DNA from: JAKFDK01 sp036676195
GTDB lineage: Bacteria > Bacillota > Sulfobacillia > Symbiobacteriales > ZC4RG38
Length of the DNA stretch: 64,000 nucleotides
Direction: 5' to 3'
NCBI GenBank assembly: GCA_036676195.1
Contig: JAKFDK010000024.1
Location: 1 to 64,000 of the forward strand
Shown piece by piece: positions 6,643-15,027 of the stretch. Made by a program: the position numbers and the translations under genes. Position 1 is the stretch's first letter. Every line of letters starts with the position of its first letter. The notes beneath the pieces were generated by a model that made no database searches, was not told the DNA's origin, and was given only the letters and a program-made list of their open reading frames with translations.

Positions 6643-7323
6643 CTACTGACCGCCGGTTTTCTTTTGCTCGAGCCTGGCCTTCAGGGCGGCGAGGTCATCT
6701 TCGACCTCCTGGTCGGCTCCCAGCCTGGACAGCCGCTCCTCCAGGGAATCGGACTGCACCGTCTTGGCGGCCCCGGCTTCGGCCTCCAGCCGCTCGATCT
6801 TATTTTCCATGCGGTCAAAGGTATCGAAGGCGCTGGCGTCCCGGGTGAGACCGGCCAGTTGCTCGTTCACCTTTTTGCTCGCTTCGGCGGAGCGCTGGCG
6901 GGCCACCAGGAGCTGCATCTTGTCTTTGGCCTGGCTCACCTTGCTTTCAAGGGCATCCAGGTCCTGGCGAGCCTGGGAGACTGCCCTTTCATGCTCGTCG
7001 AGCTGGGTCTTGGCCGCCTGGGCGGCCTGATCGGCATTCTTTTTGCGGTTGAGGCATTCCCGAGCCAGGGATTCGTCGCCCTTGGCCAGGGCAAACTCCG
7101 CCTTTTGCAGCCACTCCTGCGCCTTCTTGCTCTGGTCCTCATACTGGTTCTTGAGAATATTGCCCTGGGCAATGGCCTGGGCCAGAGCAATCTTGCCCTC
7201 CCGCACTGACTCCTCCATGTCCAGGATCATTTGCTTCAACATCTTCTCCGGGTCTTCCGCCCGCTCCAGCAGTTCGTTGAGGTTAGACCGGATGAGGTCG
7301 CTGACACGCTTGAGGATGCTCAT
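6643..7323 (-). CDS. pspA: PspA/IM30 family membrane-stress protein
   Basis: This 226-residue protein is almost entirely coiled coil, with the family's amphipathic N-terminus (MSILKRVSDLIRSNLNELL) and the block AEDPEKMLKQMILDMEE. Such proteins form rings or rods on the inner face of the cell membrane and maintain its integrity under stress. Start ATG 7323 follows GGAAGGGGAG; an upstream in-frame ATG at 7359 lacks a ribosome site. No PspF- or LiaRS-type regulator is adjacent. The SigH-like gene downstream is separated by a terminator, so regulation by it is not implied. Confidence 0.92.
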   Translation of the reverse strand: MSILKRVSDLIRSNLNELLERAEDPEKMLKQMILDMEESVREGKIALAQAIAQGNILKNQYEDQSKKAQEWLQKAEFALAKGDESLARECLNRKKNADQAAQAAKTQLDEHERAVSQARQDLDALESKVSQAKDKMQLLVARQRSAEASKKVNEQLAGLTRDASAFDTFDRMENKIERLEAEAGAAKTVQSDSLEERLSRLGADQEVEDDLAALKARLEQKKTGGQ

Positions 7324-7415
7324 GGGACACTCCCCTTCCACCGTGTATTTCCGATTCATAAGACCACTGCCAGCCTAAAAAAAGTTCGCACTCCAGCCCT
7401 AAAACTGACGGCAAT

Positions 7416-7712
7416 TTAGTCCGGTTTGACCCGGCCCAGCACCAGCCGGTAGCCATCTGCTCCATAATGAAGGCATTTTTTCACCCGGGAGATGGTGGCT
7501 GTGCTGGCCCCGGTGGCGGCAACGATGTCCTCGTAGGTCATCCCGGCATCGAGCATGCGGGCGACTTCAAGCCGTTGCGCAAACGCCTTGATTTCACCAA
7601 TGGTGGCGATATCTTCAAAAAAGCAATAACACTCTTCTACCGTCTGCAGGCTAAGGATCGCCGAAAAGAGCCGGTCGATCTGCGGATCCTTCAGCTTCTC
7701 ATTCACCGGCAA
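7416..7712 (-). CDS. yerC: YerC/YecD family TrpR-related protein
   Basis: This 98-residue protein is homologous to Bacillus YerC and to the Trp repressor fold. The N-terminal part contains LFSAILSLQTVEECYCFFEDI, and a helix-turn-helix follows (YEDIVAATGASTATISRVKKCL). The length is typical. It probably acts as a small DNA-binding regulator. It heads the pspA direction of transcription at a distance of about 90 bases. Confidence 0.88.
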   Translation of the reverse strand: MPVNEKLKDPQIDRLFSAILSLQTVEECYCFFEDIATIGEIKAFAQRLEVARMLDAGMTYEDIVAATGASTATISRVKKCLHYGADGYRLVLGRVKPD

Positions 7713-7904
7713 CGCACATCGACCCCCCTGCAGCGTGGTGAGGCAATGGTGCTGACATTCTGCGTGGTCAGTCGCCTTCCCTGCTGCCGAAGATTTGCGT
7801 TTCGCTGATTCGGTCTGCCGACTGGTGGCTGAGCAGGCGACATCTGCCCGCGCCGACCGGCGGGGTGGCTCAATGGCCTCCCCGCCGGGTGTCCGCTGAT
7901 CGGT

Positions 7905-8666
7905 TTATGGTTCTGCTTCCCCCCGGGCACCCTCCGGGTGCAGGCCACCCGCCGGTCCGGAGCGGGCCCCGGCCTGATTGGCCGGGTATGGTCCTTCGGT
8001 GGCGCCCTTGGGCTCCAGGCCGGGGCCGCCGGGCTGGCGGCTGTCGGCCAGTTCGGTGCCGCCGGCGGCCAGGGCCGCATCGGCCCTGGCCTGGCGGTTG
8101 TGGGGCTGGTATCCGCCGGCCCGGGGTCCGGCCAGGGCGGTCAGGTCTTGCGGCGCCAGCCCCAGGTCGGTTTCACGGCCAGGGGGTACGGCGCTGTGCC
8201 GGCGGGCCATCAGTTGACGCTGACGCTGCAGAATGGCCTCCTGCTCATGGTTATAAATGCTGCGCCCCCCCGGCCATTCAATGCGCGGCCCGGGAAACGG
8301 CGCATGCGCCATGGGATCGGTGGCGGTACTGAAGCGTTCAGCCTCGGCAGCGTCCTTGAAGGTGCGTCGGGGCCGGCCGCCTGCCAGGGCAGGCTGCGGT
8401 GCCGGCCGGCGTCCGGGTGCGGATTCCTCCTCACCGTCATGCAGGCCGGGCAGTTCCCGCCGGGTACGGGTAGGGAGTCCGCCGGAGGTGGTTTCCGGCT
8501 CGGGCAGGATGCCCGTACCGGCCGGTTCTGTGCGCACCCGCCCGCTTTCTTCGCGCATGGCGGCAGGCACAGAGCCGGTGTCACCACCGTCACCCCGCCG
8601 GGCACTGCGCGGGTGCAGTGGCTCCCCGTAGCGGTCTACCGGGTGCTGCGGACTCACGGCTGCCAC
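7905..8666 (-). CDS. Hypothetical low-complexity hydrophilic protein
   Basis: This is a 253-residue protein rich in Pro, Gly, Arg and Ala, with no membrane segment and no recognised domain. It begins at a GTG that overlaps the end of the preceding gene by 13 bases, which suggests translational coupling. The central part is less biased (KDAAEAERFSTATDP, then QEAILQRQRQLMARR) and looks like real protein. In this very GC-rich stretch the opposite strand is also open (a frame at 7938-9071). I prefer this strand because both flanking genes run the same way and the start overlap is typical. Function unknown. Confidence 0.45.
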   Translation of the reverse strand: MAAVSPQHPVDRYGEPLHPRSARRGDGGDTGSVPAAMREESGRVRTEPAGTGILPEPETTSGGLPTRTRRELPGLHDGEEESAPGRRPAPQPALAGGRPRRTFKDAAEAERFSTATDPMAHAPFPGPRIEWPGGRSIYNHEQEAILQRQRQLMARRHSAVPPGRETDLGLAPQDLTALAGPRAGGYQPHNRQARADAALAAGGTELADSRQPGGPGLEPKGATEGPYPANQAGARSGPAGGLHPEGARGEAEP

Positions 8667-9391
8667 GCCTTCGGACTGCCGGCTCCAAAGCCACCTGTCC
8701 CCTCTTCCAGCACCGGGCCCTGGGTGGGCGGTTCTGTCTCGATGTGGGCCGGGGCCAGCCGGCCCTGTTCCCGCATCCGCTCCACATCGCTGCGGGCTAT
8801 GTCCCAGCCCCGGGTGCCGGGATCGGGCGTATCGTGGTTGATCCCCGGTGTGGTGCCGGCGGTGGTGGACCCGGCAATGGTCGTGCCGTCCGTCGGGCCT
8901 GCGGGGGCAGGCCCGGCGATGGGGCCGTTGGGGCGGGCGGCCGTAGGGGCGTCGATCCGGCCGGCCATTCGGTTGGCGGCCTGGTCGTCCTCGGGGCCGG
9001 GGCCGTCGGCGCGGGCGGCCGCGTTGGTGGGGCCACCGACCCGTCCCGACGCCGGCTTGTCTTTGGCCTGATCCTGCGGCTTATCTTTTGCCCCCAGCGC
9101 CCGGGCGGTGGTGGTACCGGTCCGATCAGGGAAGAGTTCGGGCTCCTCGGAGATCTTGGCAGTGCCGTCGGCGCCAAAGGGACTGACTTCCTCGGCAAAT
9201 TCATGGCCGTGGTTGCGTTTCATGTGCACGCTGTCTGGACGGTCGTCGGGAGCCACCGTTGTGGTCAGATCGTCATCTTCCGGAGGCGCAATGTCATCGG
9301 CCGTGTGGACCCTGGCCGGTGACCGCCCAAAGAAGAAGGAGAGCACGAGGACCGCGGCGCTGATGATCACCAGCCACCAAAGAAAGGTCAT
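8654..9391 (-). CDS. Membrane-anchored low-complexity protein
   Basis: This is a 245-residue protein. Residues 3-20 form one transmembrane helix (FLWWLVIISAAVLVLSFFF). The rest is a long acidic and Ala/Gly/Pro/Thr-rich tail without secondary-structure signals, probably disordered. The start ATG follows GGGGGG with seven bases spacing. With the following gene (overlap 13 bases) and the preceding single-helix protein it forms a small group of uncharacterised envelope proteins. No family recognised. Confidence 0.55.
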   Translation of the reverse strand: MTFLWWLVIISAAVLVLSFFFGRSPARVHTADDIAPPEDDDLTTTVAPDDRPDSVHMKRNHGHEFAEEVSPFGADGTAKISEEPELFPDRTGTTTARALGAKDKPQDQAKDKPASGRVGGPTNAAARADGPGPEDDQAANRMAGRIDAPTAARPNGPIAGPAPAGPTDGTTIAGSTTAGTTPGINHDTPDPGTRGWDIARSDVERMREQGRLAPAHIETEPPTQGPVLEEGTGGFGAGSPKAWQP

Positions 9392-9463
9392 CGCGATAAC
9401 CCCCCGAATTACGTTTCCTGCGCATAGCCTACCCCGGATGACGGCAAACGATAAGGCCGCCGG

Positions 9464-9709
9464 CTATCGCTCCGGCGGCCCCGTCTGGTTGATTTTTTCC
9501 ACGCTGCGTTCGGCCCGGTCATGTGGCCCGCCCGGTGTTTCGGCTTCGTCGATCAGCGGTTTGGCCTCGTAGTGTTTGGCCGTACGGGTGATCATGGACC
9601 GGTTGTTCGGGTCGCCCAGTGTCTGCAATTTGCGCGGGGTGCGCAGGAAATACAGGAACCCCAGCACCAGCAAGACCAGCAGTAGCAAGGCCCAAAAGCC
9701 TGCGGTCAC
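9464..9709 (-). CDS. Small single-pass membrane protein
   Basis: This is an 81-residue protein with one N-terminal helix (AGFWALLLLVLLVLGFLYFL) and a charged tail (RTPRKLQTLGDPNNRS...). GTG 9709 is chosen because GGGAGG lies eight bases upstream. The ATG 21 bases earlier has no ribosome site. Not recognised. The layout resembles the membrane protein encoded just downstream, so the two may work together. Confidence 0.6.
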   Translation of the reverse strand: MTAGFWALLLLVLLVLGFLYFLRTPRKLQTLGDPNNRSMITRTAKHYEAKPLIDEAETPGGPHDRAERSVEKINQTGPPER

Positions 9710-9765
9710 ACAGCCATCCTCCCGGCGCACACGTTTGCGCTTAGGATGCCCGCCGCTACGAGACC

Positions 9766-10368
9766 TTACTCAAAATTCACTTCCTGGCCGTCGGCAAAGA
9801 CCCGCGCGATGGCGGCGTGGCCGAACCGATCCACCGCCACCTCCACATCCAGGCGGATCTCCGGCCGCTCCAGGGGGCGGCCCTGGCCCTCGGGGACGAA
9901 AAACGATTCAATGCCGTATTCCACTTCCAACCGGAGGTCGGTCGGCGCTGGTGTGCGGTCTTTATCCGGGTGCTGCGGGTCGTCGGGGTTTTCCGACGGT
10001 GGTGTCCAGTTATAGGCATAGCGCACCCGGCCCTGCGCCACCACCTGCCCGGAGGCGGGCCGGGGGCGGGTGTGACCGGCCGCCACGGCATGCCAGTATG
10101 GGCTGCCGGGCTCCAGCACTACCCAGATCACGTCGCCCCGACGGTACTCATGATCTTCCAGCCGGATCTGACCGGCGTGGAGTTCGCTGATCTCATAACG
10201 CAGGCGGACGTAATCACCCCGGAAGAGGTCGCGGGGGTCCACGGGCAGGGTCTTGAGCAGGATCCGGGTGCCGGTGGCCAGGGTATAGGCCCGGATGCCG
10301 GTCATCCCCACCAGTACCATTACCTGTAGTGCCACCGCCACCCAGAAGTACAGGGTACGGCGTTTCAT
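9766..10368 (-). CDS. GDYXXLXY family membrane-anchored protein
   Basis: This is a 200-residue protein with an N-terminal transmembrane helix (residues 7-25) and then an extracellular-type beta-rich domain. The diagnostic motif is visible as RGDYVRLRY, preceded by LPVDPRDLF. Proteins of this family are commonly encoded next to DUF2157 membrane proteins, as here: the two genes overlap by four bases (ATGA). Its biochemical role is unknown. Confidence 0.85.
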   Translation of the reverse strand: MKRRTLYFWVAVALQVMVLVGMTGIRAYTLATGTRILLKTLPVDPRDLFRGDYVRLRYEISELHAGQIRLEDHEYRRGDVIWVVLEPGSPYWHAVAAGHTRPRPASGQVVAQGRVRYAYNWTPPSENPDDPQHPDKDRTPAPTDLRLEVEYGIESFFVPEGQGRPLERPEIRLDVEVAVDRFGHAAIARVFADGQEVNFE

Positions 10369-11681
10369 GCCCGCACCCCCCCATGGCGCAGATTTCGCCG
10401 GAGCCGCTCCAGCAGGAAGCCGCCGGCCAGCAGCAGCAACCCGCCCAGCATGAAGAACAGCGACCGGTTCATCAGGCTGTAGAACCAGTCGAAGTAACGG
10501 GTGATCACCAGCAGAAGGAACCCGCCCAGAGCCAGGTTGACCAGAGCTTCGGAGCGCTGTCGATACCCGTAGGCCACCAGCCCCACCACCGCTGCCAGCA
10601 TGAGGGCGTTAAAGGTCACATACCGGGCCGTGCCCGCTCCCAGGCCCACCACCGTGGCAGGCAGGGCCAGAGCGCCGGCGGCCACGGTCATAGCCACCGG
10701 CCGGGCATCCGGGCCGCCGCGGCGTAGCGCCTGCACCGCCGCCGCCAAGCCCAGCAGAGTCATAACGCCCAGTACCAGCCAGCTCTGCACCGGGTATACC
10801 GCGGCGCGGTGCCAGTCCCAGCGAAAGGTCTGCAGGTACAACCCGGCCAGGCCGGCCAGTGCCCCGGCTATATGGTAGGGCCAGGCCAGGGGGCGCAGCC
10901 GGTCGTCCGATTCGTGCCAGGGGGCAAGGGCGAACAGGGCCAGGCCCAGCAGGGTCAGGGCACTGAAGGCCGGGGCAATGGCGGCTTCCTCGACGTGTTC
11001 CAACCAGTGGAACATGCTGGCCATTTGCCACAGTACCAGGCCGCCGGCACCAAAGAACAGGGACTCCGGCGCCTTCAGACGGTAGGCCAGCGCGACTGCC
11101 ATCGCCAGCAGGGGCAGGAACAGAAAATTCGATTGGGAAAAGTTTAGCTGCTCGGAACCGGTCCAGAAGCAGAGCAGCAGCACGCCCAGGGCCAGGTTCA
11201 GCCGCGATTCGGCCGCCCAGGCTACCGGCAGGGCACCCAGTGCCCAGAACAACACACCGTTGGGCCAGTGGGCATTCAAATGAAAGATTTGTGCCACCAG
11301 CCAGATACCGGCGCCGTATAGCAGCGTGCCTAACCAGACCAGGGCGTGCCCCAGCCGGGGATAGGTCTGTTTGCTCCACCCCAGCCACCAGCCCAGGCCA
11401 TGGCTGGCCAGCATGCTGCCGAAAATCAGGGCCAACTTGACCGCCGTATCCATGCGCTGCCAGTTGGCCGCCACGAACAGCAGGGCACCAACCCCCAGCA
11501 GCACCGCACCCAGGGCGGTGAACACGGTGGCAGTTCGGTTCCCGGTCGGCTCGTCGTCCGGGTAGCGGGCCAGGATGGCGGCAGCCTGTTCAGGTGTGAT
11601 GGTGCCTTCGGCCTGCCACCGGGCGACTTCACCCCGGAGCCAGTGCACCAGACCCCGGGGCGGGCCGTCAGAGTGTGTCAA
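10365..11681 (-). CDS. DUF2157 polytopic membrane protein
   Basis: This protein of about 438 residues has a short soluble N-terminus (LRGEVARWQAEGTITPEQAAAIL, the DUF2157 signature) and about a dozen hydrophobic helices. TTG 11681 is the likely start because AGGAGG lies eight bases upstream; the longer in-frame ATG at 11726 has no good site. It is co-transcribed with the GDYXXLXY gene, forming a pair found in many bacteria without a known function. Confidence 0.85.
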   Translation of the reverse strand: MTHSDGPPRGLVHWLRGEVARWQAEGTITPEQAAAILARYPDDEPTGNRTATVFTALGAVLLGVGALLFVAANWQRMDTAVKLALIFGSMLASHGLGWWLGWSKQTYPRLGHALVWLGTLLYGAGIWLVAQIFHLNAHWPNGVLFWALGALPVAWAAESRLNLALGVLLLCFWTGSEQLNFSQSNFLFLPLLAMAVALAYRLKAPESLFFGAGGLVLWQMASMFHWLEHVEEAAIAPAFSALTLLGLALFALAPWHESDDRLRPLAWPYHIAGALAGLAGLYLQTFRWDWHRAAVYPVQSWLVLGVMTLLGLAAAVQALRRGGPDARPVAMTVAAGALALPATVVGLGAGTARYVTFNALMLAAVVGLVAYGYRQRSEALVNLALGGFLLLVITRYFDWFYSLMNRSLFFMLGGLLLLAGGFLLERLRRNLRHGGVRA

Positions 11682-11811
11682 TGTGATCACCTCCTGGCGC
11701 ACCATTCGGTGCGCCCCCGTGATCATCCTGCCCGCTGTCGGCGCAAAGGCTCACCAGACCCGGTCGGCCCGTATTTACGGACACAAGCGGCACCTGAATA
11801 GTTGCAGATGA

Positions 11812-11838
11812 ACTCTTTTTGTGCCTCTACATATGATG
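11812..11838 (+). promoter_or_regulatory. Possible sigma-K-like promoter
   Basis: AAC around 11811-11813, 16 bases, then CATATGATG (11830-11838) resembles the mother-cell pattern mACm...CATAnnnTA. The same geometry occurs before the gene at 53055. The last base of the -10 does not match. Confidence 0.3.
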
Positions 11839-11856
11839 CTAGTGGAGGTGACCCTC

Positions 11857-12147
11857 ATGGAAGACAGCTGGCAGCCCTTCCCCCCCATCGGTGGCGGGCA
11901 ACAGGACACTACAATTATCGTGATCAACGGCATTGGCTTTACAATTGGTGACCGGGTGACCGTGGTGATCCAGGGCGACGGGCCTAACGGTGTGTTTGAG
12001 GGGCGGGTTGTGGGCATCCGGGCCGGTGCCCTGCTGCTCTCGTTGGTTGGGCCGCCGTTGCCCACCGGTTTCGCCGCCGGACAGATCGTAGCCATCCTGG
12101 TGAACCAGATCGCCGCAATTGGCCGCACTGTGACGACCGGCCTTTGA
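11857..12147 (+). CDS. Small hypothetical protein, possibly spore-associated
   Basis: This is a 96-residue protein starting at ATG 11857 after GGAGGTGACCCTC. It is rich in Val, Ile and Gly, with beta-strand-like segments (TIIVINGIGFTIGDRVTVVI; GRVVGIRAGALLLSLVG). It has no signal peptide, but the character is hydrophobic, as in small coat or exosporium-layer proteins. The sigma-K-like promoter supports a sporulation role only weakly. Not assigned to a family. Confidence 0.6.
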   Translation: MEDSWQPFPPIGGGQQDTTIIVINGIGFTIGDRVTVVIQGDGPNGVFEGRVVGIRAGALLLSLVGPPLPTGFAAGQIVAILVNQIAAIGRTVTTGL

Positions 12148-12213
12148 CTCGCCGGCTGACCCCTGCTGCTGAGCGCAGGCTGGGTATCTGACATGAGCCC
12201 CTGCCTCATGACG

Positions 12214-12242
12214 GCGCCGCCGGAGGATCCCTCCGGCGGCGC
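12214..12242. terminator. Strong GC-rich hairpin between convergent genes
   Basis: GCGCCGCCGGAGG (12214-12226) pairs perfectly with CCTCCGGCGGCGC (12230-12242) around a 3-base loop. There is no long T-run on either side. It probably ends both the small gene and the MFS gene. Confidence 0.65.
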
Positions 12243-12306
12243 TTGTGCGGAACCGCTATGGATTGGCTGCAGGACAGGTTCGGTGTTTCGAAGCATGGCG
12301 CAACGG

Positions 12307-13533
12307 TCACGGTGCCGCCATGTCGCCTTTGCCCCGGCTGCGTGTCAGGCCCAGGGAAGCGGCCAGCAGACCGGCGACCATGATCAGCGCACTGAGACCG
12401 ATCCAGACCGGACCGAACCCAATCCGGTCGACCAAAAAGCCGGCCCCGGTGGCTGAGGCAATCACGGCCACTCCGGCTGTCATGGCCCGCAGGGACAGGA
12501 CACGACCAAGGATCCCGGCGGGCACCTCTTCCTGGAGCCAGGACTGCATGGTGATATAGAACAGTGCGTTAAACAGCCCGGCCAGAATGAACAGAGCAAT
12601 GGCAATGGGCAGGCTGCCCGTGAGTAACAGGGCGAACATCACGCCCGCCCCACCGGCCAGCCCCAACATCACCGTGGCATCCCGGCCCAGGCGCACCGTT
12701 ACCCAGCCGGGCAGAAGTGCGCCTACCATGGCCCCGCCGGTGATGGCCGCTGAGAGCAGGCCCCACTGCTGCTCCTGACCTAACAGTTCCCGGGCCAGGA
12801 TGGGCAGAATGGCGTTGCTACCCGCCATTCCCAAAGCAGCAATGAATTGAACCAGGGTCGAAAGTGCCACCAGGGGGTCCCGCAGGGAGAAGCGGAACCC
12901 TTCGCCGGTGATCTGCCAGAAGTCAGTTTCCGCGGCCCGGGTCTCCCCGGCCGCTGCGGCCGAATCGGTTAAACCCACAACCAGGAACAGGGTCGACACC
13001 CCAAAGCTTAAGGCATCGACCATAAAAGCCGTCCGGACCGAGGCAAGCGAAAACCAGCCAACCGCCAGCACAGCACCGGCCACTTCGGCCAGATTGCTGC
13101 TGAACTGCAGGAGCTGGTTGGCGGGCATGATTTCCCCTCTGGTCACGACCAGGGGCAGGGTGGCCTGGTAGGCCGGTTGGAACAGGCACGAGGCCATACC
13201 GAGCAGCAGGGACAGCACATACAGGTGCCAGACCTGGGTTGCCAGCATCATGGCGGCCACCGCCGCCGCCCGGACCAGGTTGCAGACCACCATGATTGTG
13301 CGCCGGTTCCCCTGGTCGACCCAGGTCCCGGCCACCGGTCCCAGAAAGACGCCGGGCAAATAGCCAGCAACGTATACCAACGCCATTGGCGCCGCGTTGC
13401 CAGACAGGTCCAGGGCCAGCACAGCCACCGCTGTGCGGGTGAACTGGTCGCCAAGTACAGACGTGACGGCGGCACCGAACAAAGCACGAAAGGCGGATCG
13501 GCCCCGGCGGATGGGAAGGAAGGACAACCTCAC
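12307..13533 (-). CDS. MFS transporter (drug or siderophore exporter type)
   Basis: This protein of about 408 residues has about 12 membrane helices of the major facilitator superfamily, EntS-like group. The loop after helix 2 reads GPVAGTWVDQGNRRTIM, matching the conserved MFS motif. It should export small molecules by proton antiport; the substrate is unknown. GTG 13533 is preferred because GAGG lies eight bases upstream. GTG 13542 is in frame and possible. It is separated from the purine operon by a terminator and has its own candidate promoter. Confidence 0.88.
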   Translation of the reverse strand: MRLSFLPIRRGRSAFRALFGAAVTSVLGDQFTRTAVAVLALDLSGNAAPMALVYVAGYLPGVFLGPVAGTWVDQGNRRTIMVVCNLVRAAAVAAMMLATQVWHLYVLSLLLGMASCLFQPAYQATLPLVVTRGEIMPANQLLQFSSNLAEVAGAVLAVGWFSLASVRTAFMVDALSFGVSTLFLVVGLTDSAAAAGETRAAETDFWQITGEGFRFSLRDPLVALSTLVQFIAALGMAGSNAILPILARELLGQEQQWGLLSAAITGGAMVGALLPGWVTVRLGRDATVMLGLAGGAGVMFALLLTGSLPIAIALFILAGLFNALFYITMQSWLQEEVPAGILGRVLSLRAMTAGVAVIASATGAGFLVDRIGFGPVWIGLSALIMVAGLLAASLGLTRSRGKGDMAAP

Positions 13534-13588
13534 AGGCGACACCTCAAAGCGTTCTGCATCTTCCCTTCACACCGGAAACTTCGACACT

Positions 13589-13616
13589 TATTTATCCAGA
13601 CCTTTCGCATTTGCAA
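13589..13616 (-). promoter_or_regulatory. Candidate promoter of the MFS gene
   Basis: On the minus strand TTGCAA (13611-13616), a 16-base spacer and TAAATA (13589-13594) lie about 55 bases before the start. Confidence 0.4.
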
Positions 13617-13667
13617 AACTAGACCATCCGATCTGTACCGGCCGACCCGTATCTCTCCGAAAACCAG

Positions 13668-13700
13668 AGCGGCCCCTCCCCAGACAGGGGAAGGGCCGCT
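13668..13700 (-). terminator. Terminator of the purine operon
   Basis: The AGCGGCCC..TCCCC and GGGGA..GGGCCGCT arms pair over 13 positions. On the minus strand a short TTTT follows a few bases later. It lies eight bases after the purD stop. Confidence 0.8.
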
Positions 13701-13707
13701 ACGCTGC

Positions 13708-14985
13708 CTAGCCTTTTTGCAGGGCCCGCCAGGCCAGGTCCCGGCGGTAGTAGACGCCATCCCAACCGATCAGTCGGGCGGCGCTGTAAGCATGGTCCAG
13801 AGCCGCCTGCAAGTCAGGACCCTGCCCGACCACGTTGAGCACCCGGCCGCCGGCGGTCATCAGCCGGCCGTCCGCCAGGGCAGTGCCGGCGTGAAAGACC
13901 AGGGCGCCTGCCGCTGTGGCCGCCTCGACCCCGGTGATCACCTTACCTTTTTCGTATGCGCCCGGGTACCCGCCGGAGGCCAGCACCACCGATACGGCCG
14001 CCCCCGCCCGCCAGCGCAACTGCACTCCGGCCAGTCCGCCGTCCTCCAGGCTGGCCTCGAACAGGTCCAGCAGGTCCATGTCCAGCATGGGCATGGCGGC
14101 CTGGGTTTCCGGGTCACCGAAGCGGGCGTTGTACTCCAGCACCCTGGGGCCGCCGGTGGTCAGCATGAGCCCGGTAAACAGGCAACCCCTGAAGGGGGTG
14201 CCCCGGTCCCGCATGGTGGCCAGGGTCGGCGCGATCACCTGCTCACGGATCACCCGCTCGACTTCCGGGGTGTAGTCGGGAACGGGAGTGTACGTGCCCA
14301 TACCGCCGGTATTCGGGCCGGTGTCACCCTCACCGATGCGCTTGTGGTCCTGAATGGCGGGGAAAGCCACGAAGCGGCTGCCGTCGCAGAGCGCCAGCAC
14401 CGAGATCTCAGGTCCGGACAGCTTTTCTTCAATGACCACCCGGGTGCCGGCTTCACCGAAGATCTTGTCCACCATGCAGACCCGCAGAAATGCTTCTGCC
14501 TCGGCCACGCTGCTGCAGACGGTGACACCCTTGCCCAGGGCCAGGCCGTCGGCTTTGACCACGACGTCGCCGTTCCTTTCCCGGGCATAGGCCAGGGCGG
14601 CGTCGAAGTCGGTGAAGGTGGCAAATCCGGCGGTGGGCACGCCGGCTGCCGTCATGATCTCCTTGGCGAATGCCTTGGATGCCTCCAACTGGGCCGCGGC
14701 CCTGGTGGGGCCCCAGGCCCGGACACCCGCGGCGGTGAGCAGGTCGACCAGGCCCATGGCCAGGGGGTCATCGGGACCGACCACGACCAGGCCGGCCTGC
14801 AGTCCCTTCGCCAGGCGCACCTGGCCGTCCAGGTCTGTGGCCGGGACCGGGTGGCAGGTAACGCCCATCAGGGCCAGCCCGGCATTGCCGGGGGCCGCGT
14901 GGAGTTCGGTCACCCGGGGCGACTGCGCCAGCTTCCAGGCCAGGGCGTGCTCACGGCCGCCGCCGCCGACAATCAGGACTTTCAT
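13708..14985 (-). CDS. purD: Phosphoribosylamine-glycine ligase
   Basis: This is a 425-residue GAR synthetase of full length. It opens with the nucleotide-binding loop MKVLIVGGGGREHALAWKL and contains the ATP-grasp signature LEYNARFGDPETQ (around residues 285-297) and GGMGTYTPVP. It joins glycine to phosphoribosylamine with ATP, the second step of IMP synthesis. It is the last gene of the operon, 42 bases after purH. Confidence 0.97.
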   Translation of the reverse strand: MKVLIVGGGGREHALAWKLAQSPRVTELHAAPGNAGLALMGVTCHPVPATDLDGQVRLAKGLQAGLVVVGPDDPLAMGLVDLLTAAGVRAWGPTRAAAQLEASKAFAKEIMTAAGVPTAGFATFTDFDAALAYARERNGDVVVKADGLALGKGVTVCSSVAEAEAFLRVCMVDKIFGEAGTRVVIEEKLSGPEISVLALCDGSRFVAFPAIQDHKRIGEGDTGPNTGGMGTYTPVPDYTPEVERVIREQVIAPTLATMRDRGTPFRGCLFTGLMLTTGGPRVLEYNARFGDPETQAAMPMLDMDLLDLFEASLEDGGLAGVQLRWRAGAAVSVVLASGGYPGAYEKGKVITGVEAATAAGALVFHAGTALADGRLMTAGGRVLNVVGQGPDLQAALDHAYSAARLIGWDGVYYRRDLAWRALQKG

Positions 14986-15027
14986 TGCGATATTGAACCT
15001 CCGTGCGGGCCGCCGGAAGCGGCTGCG

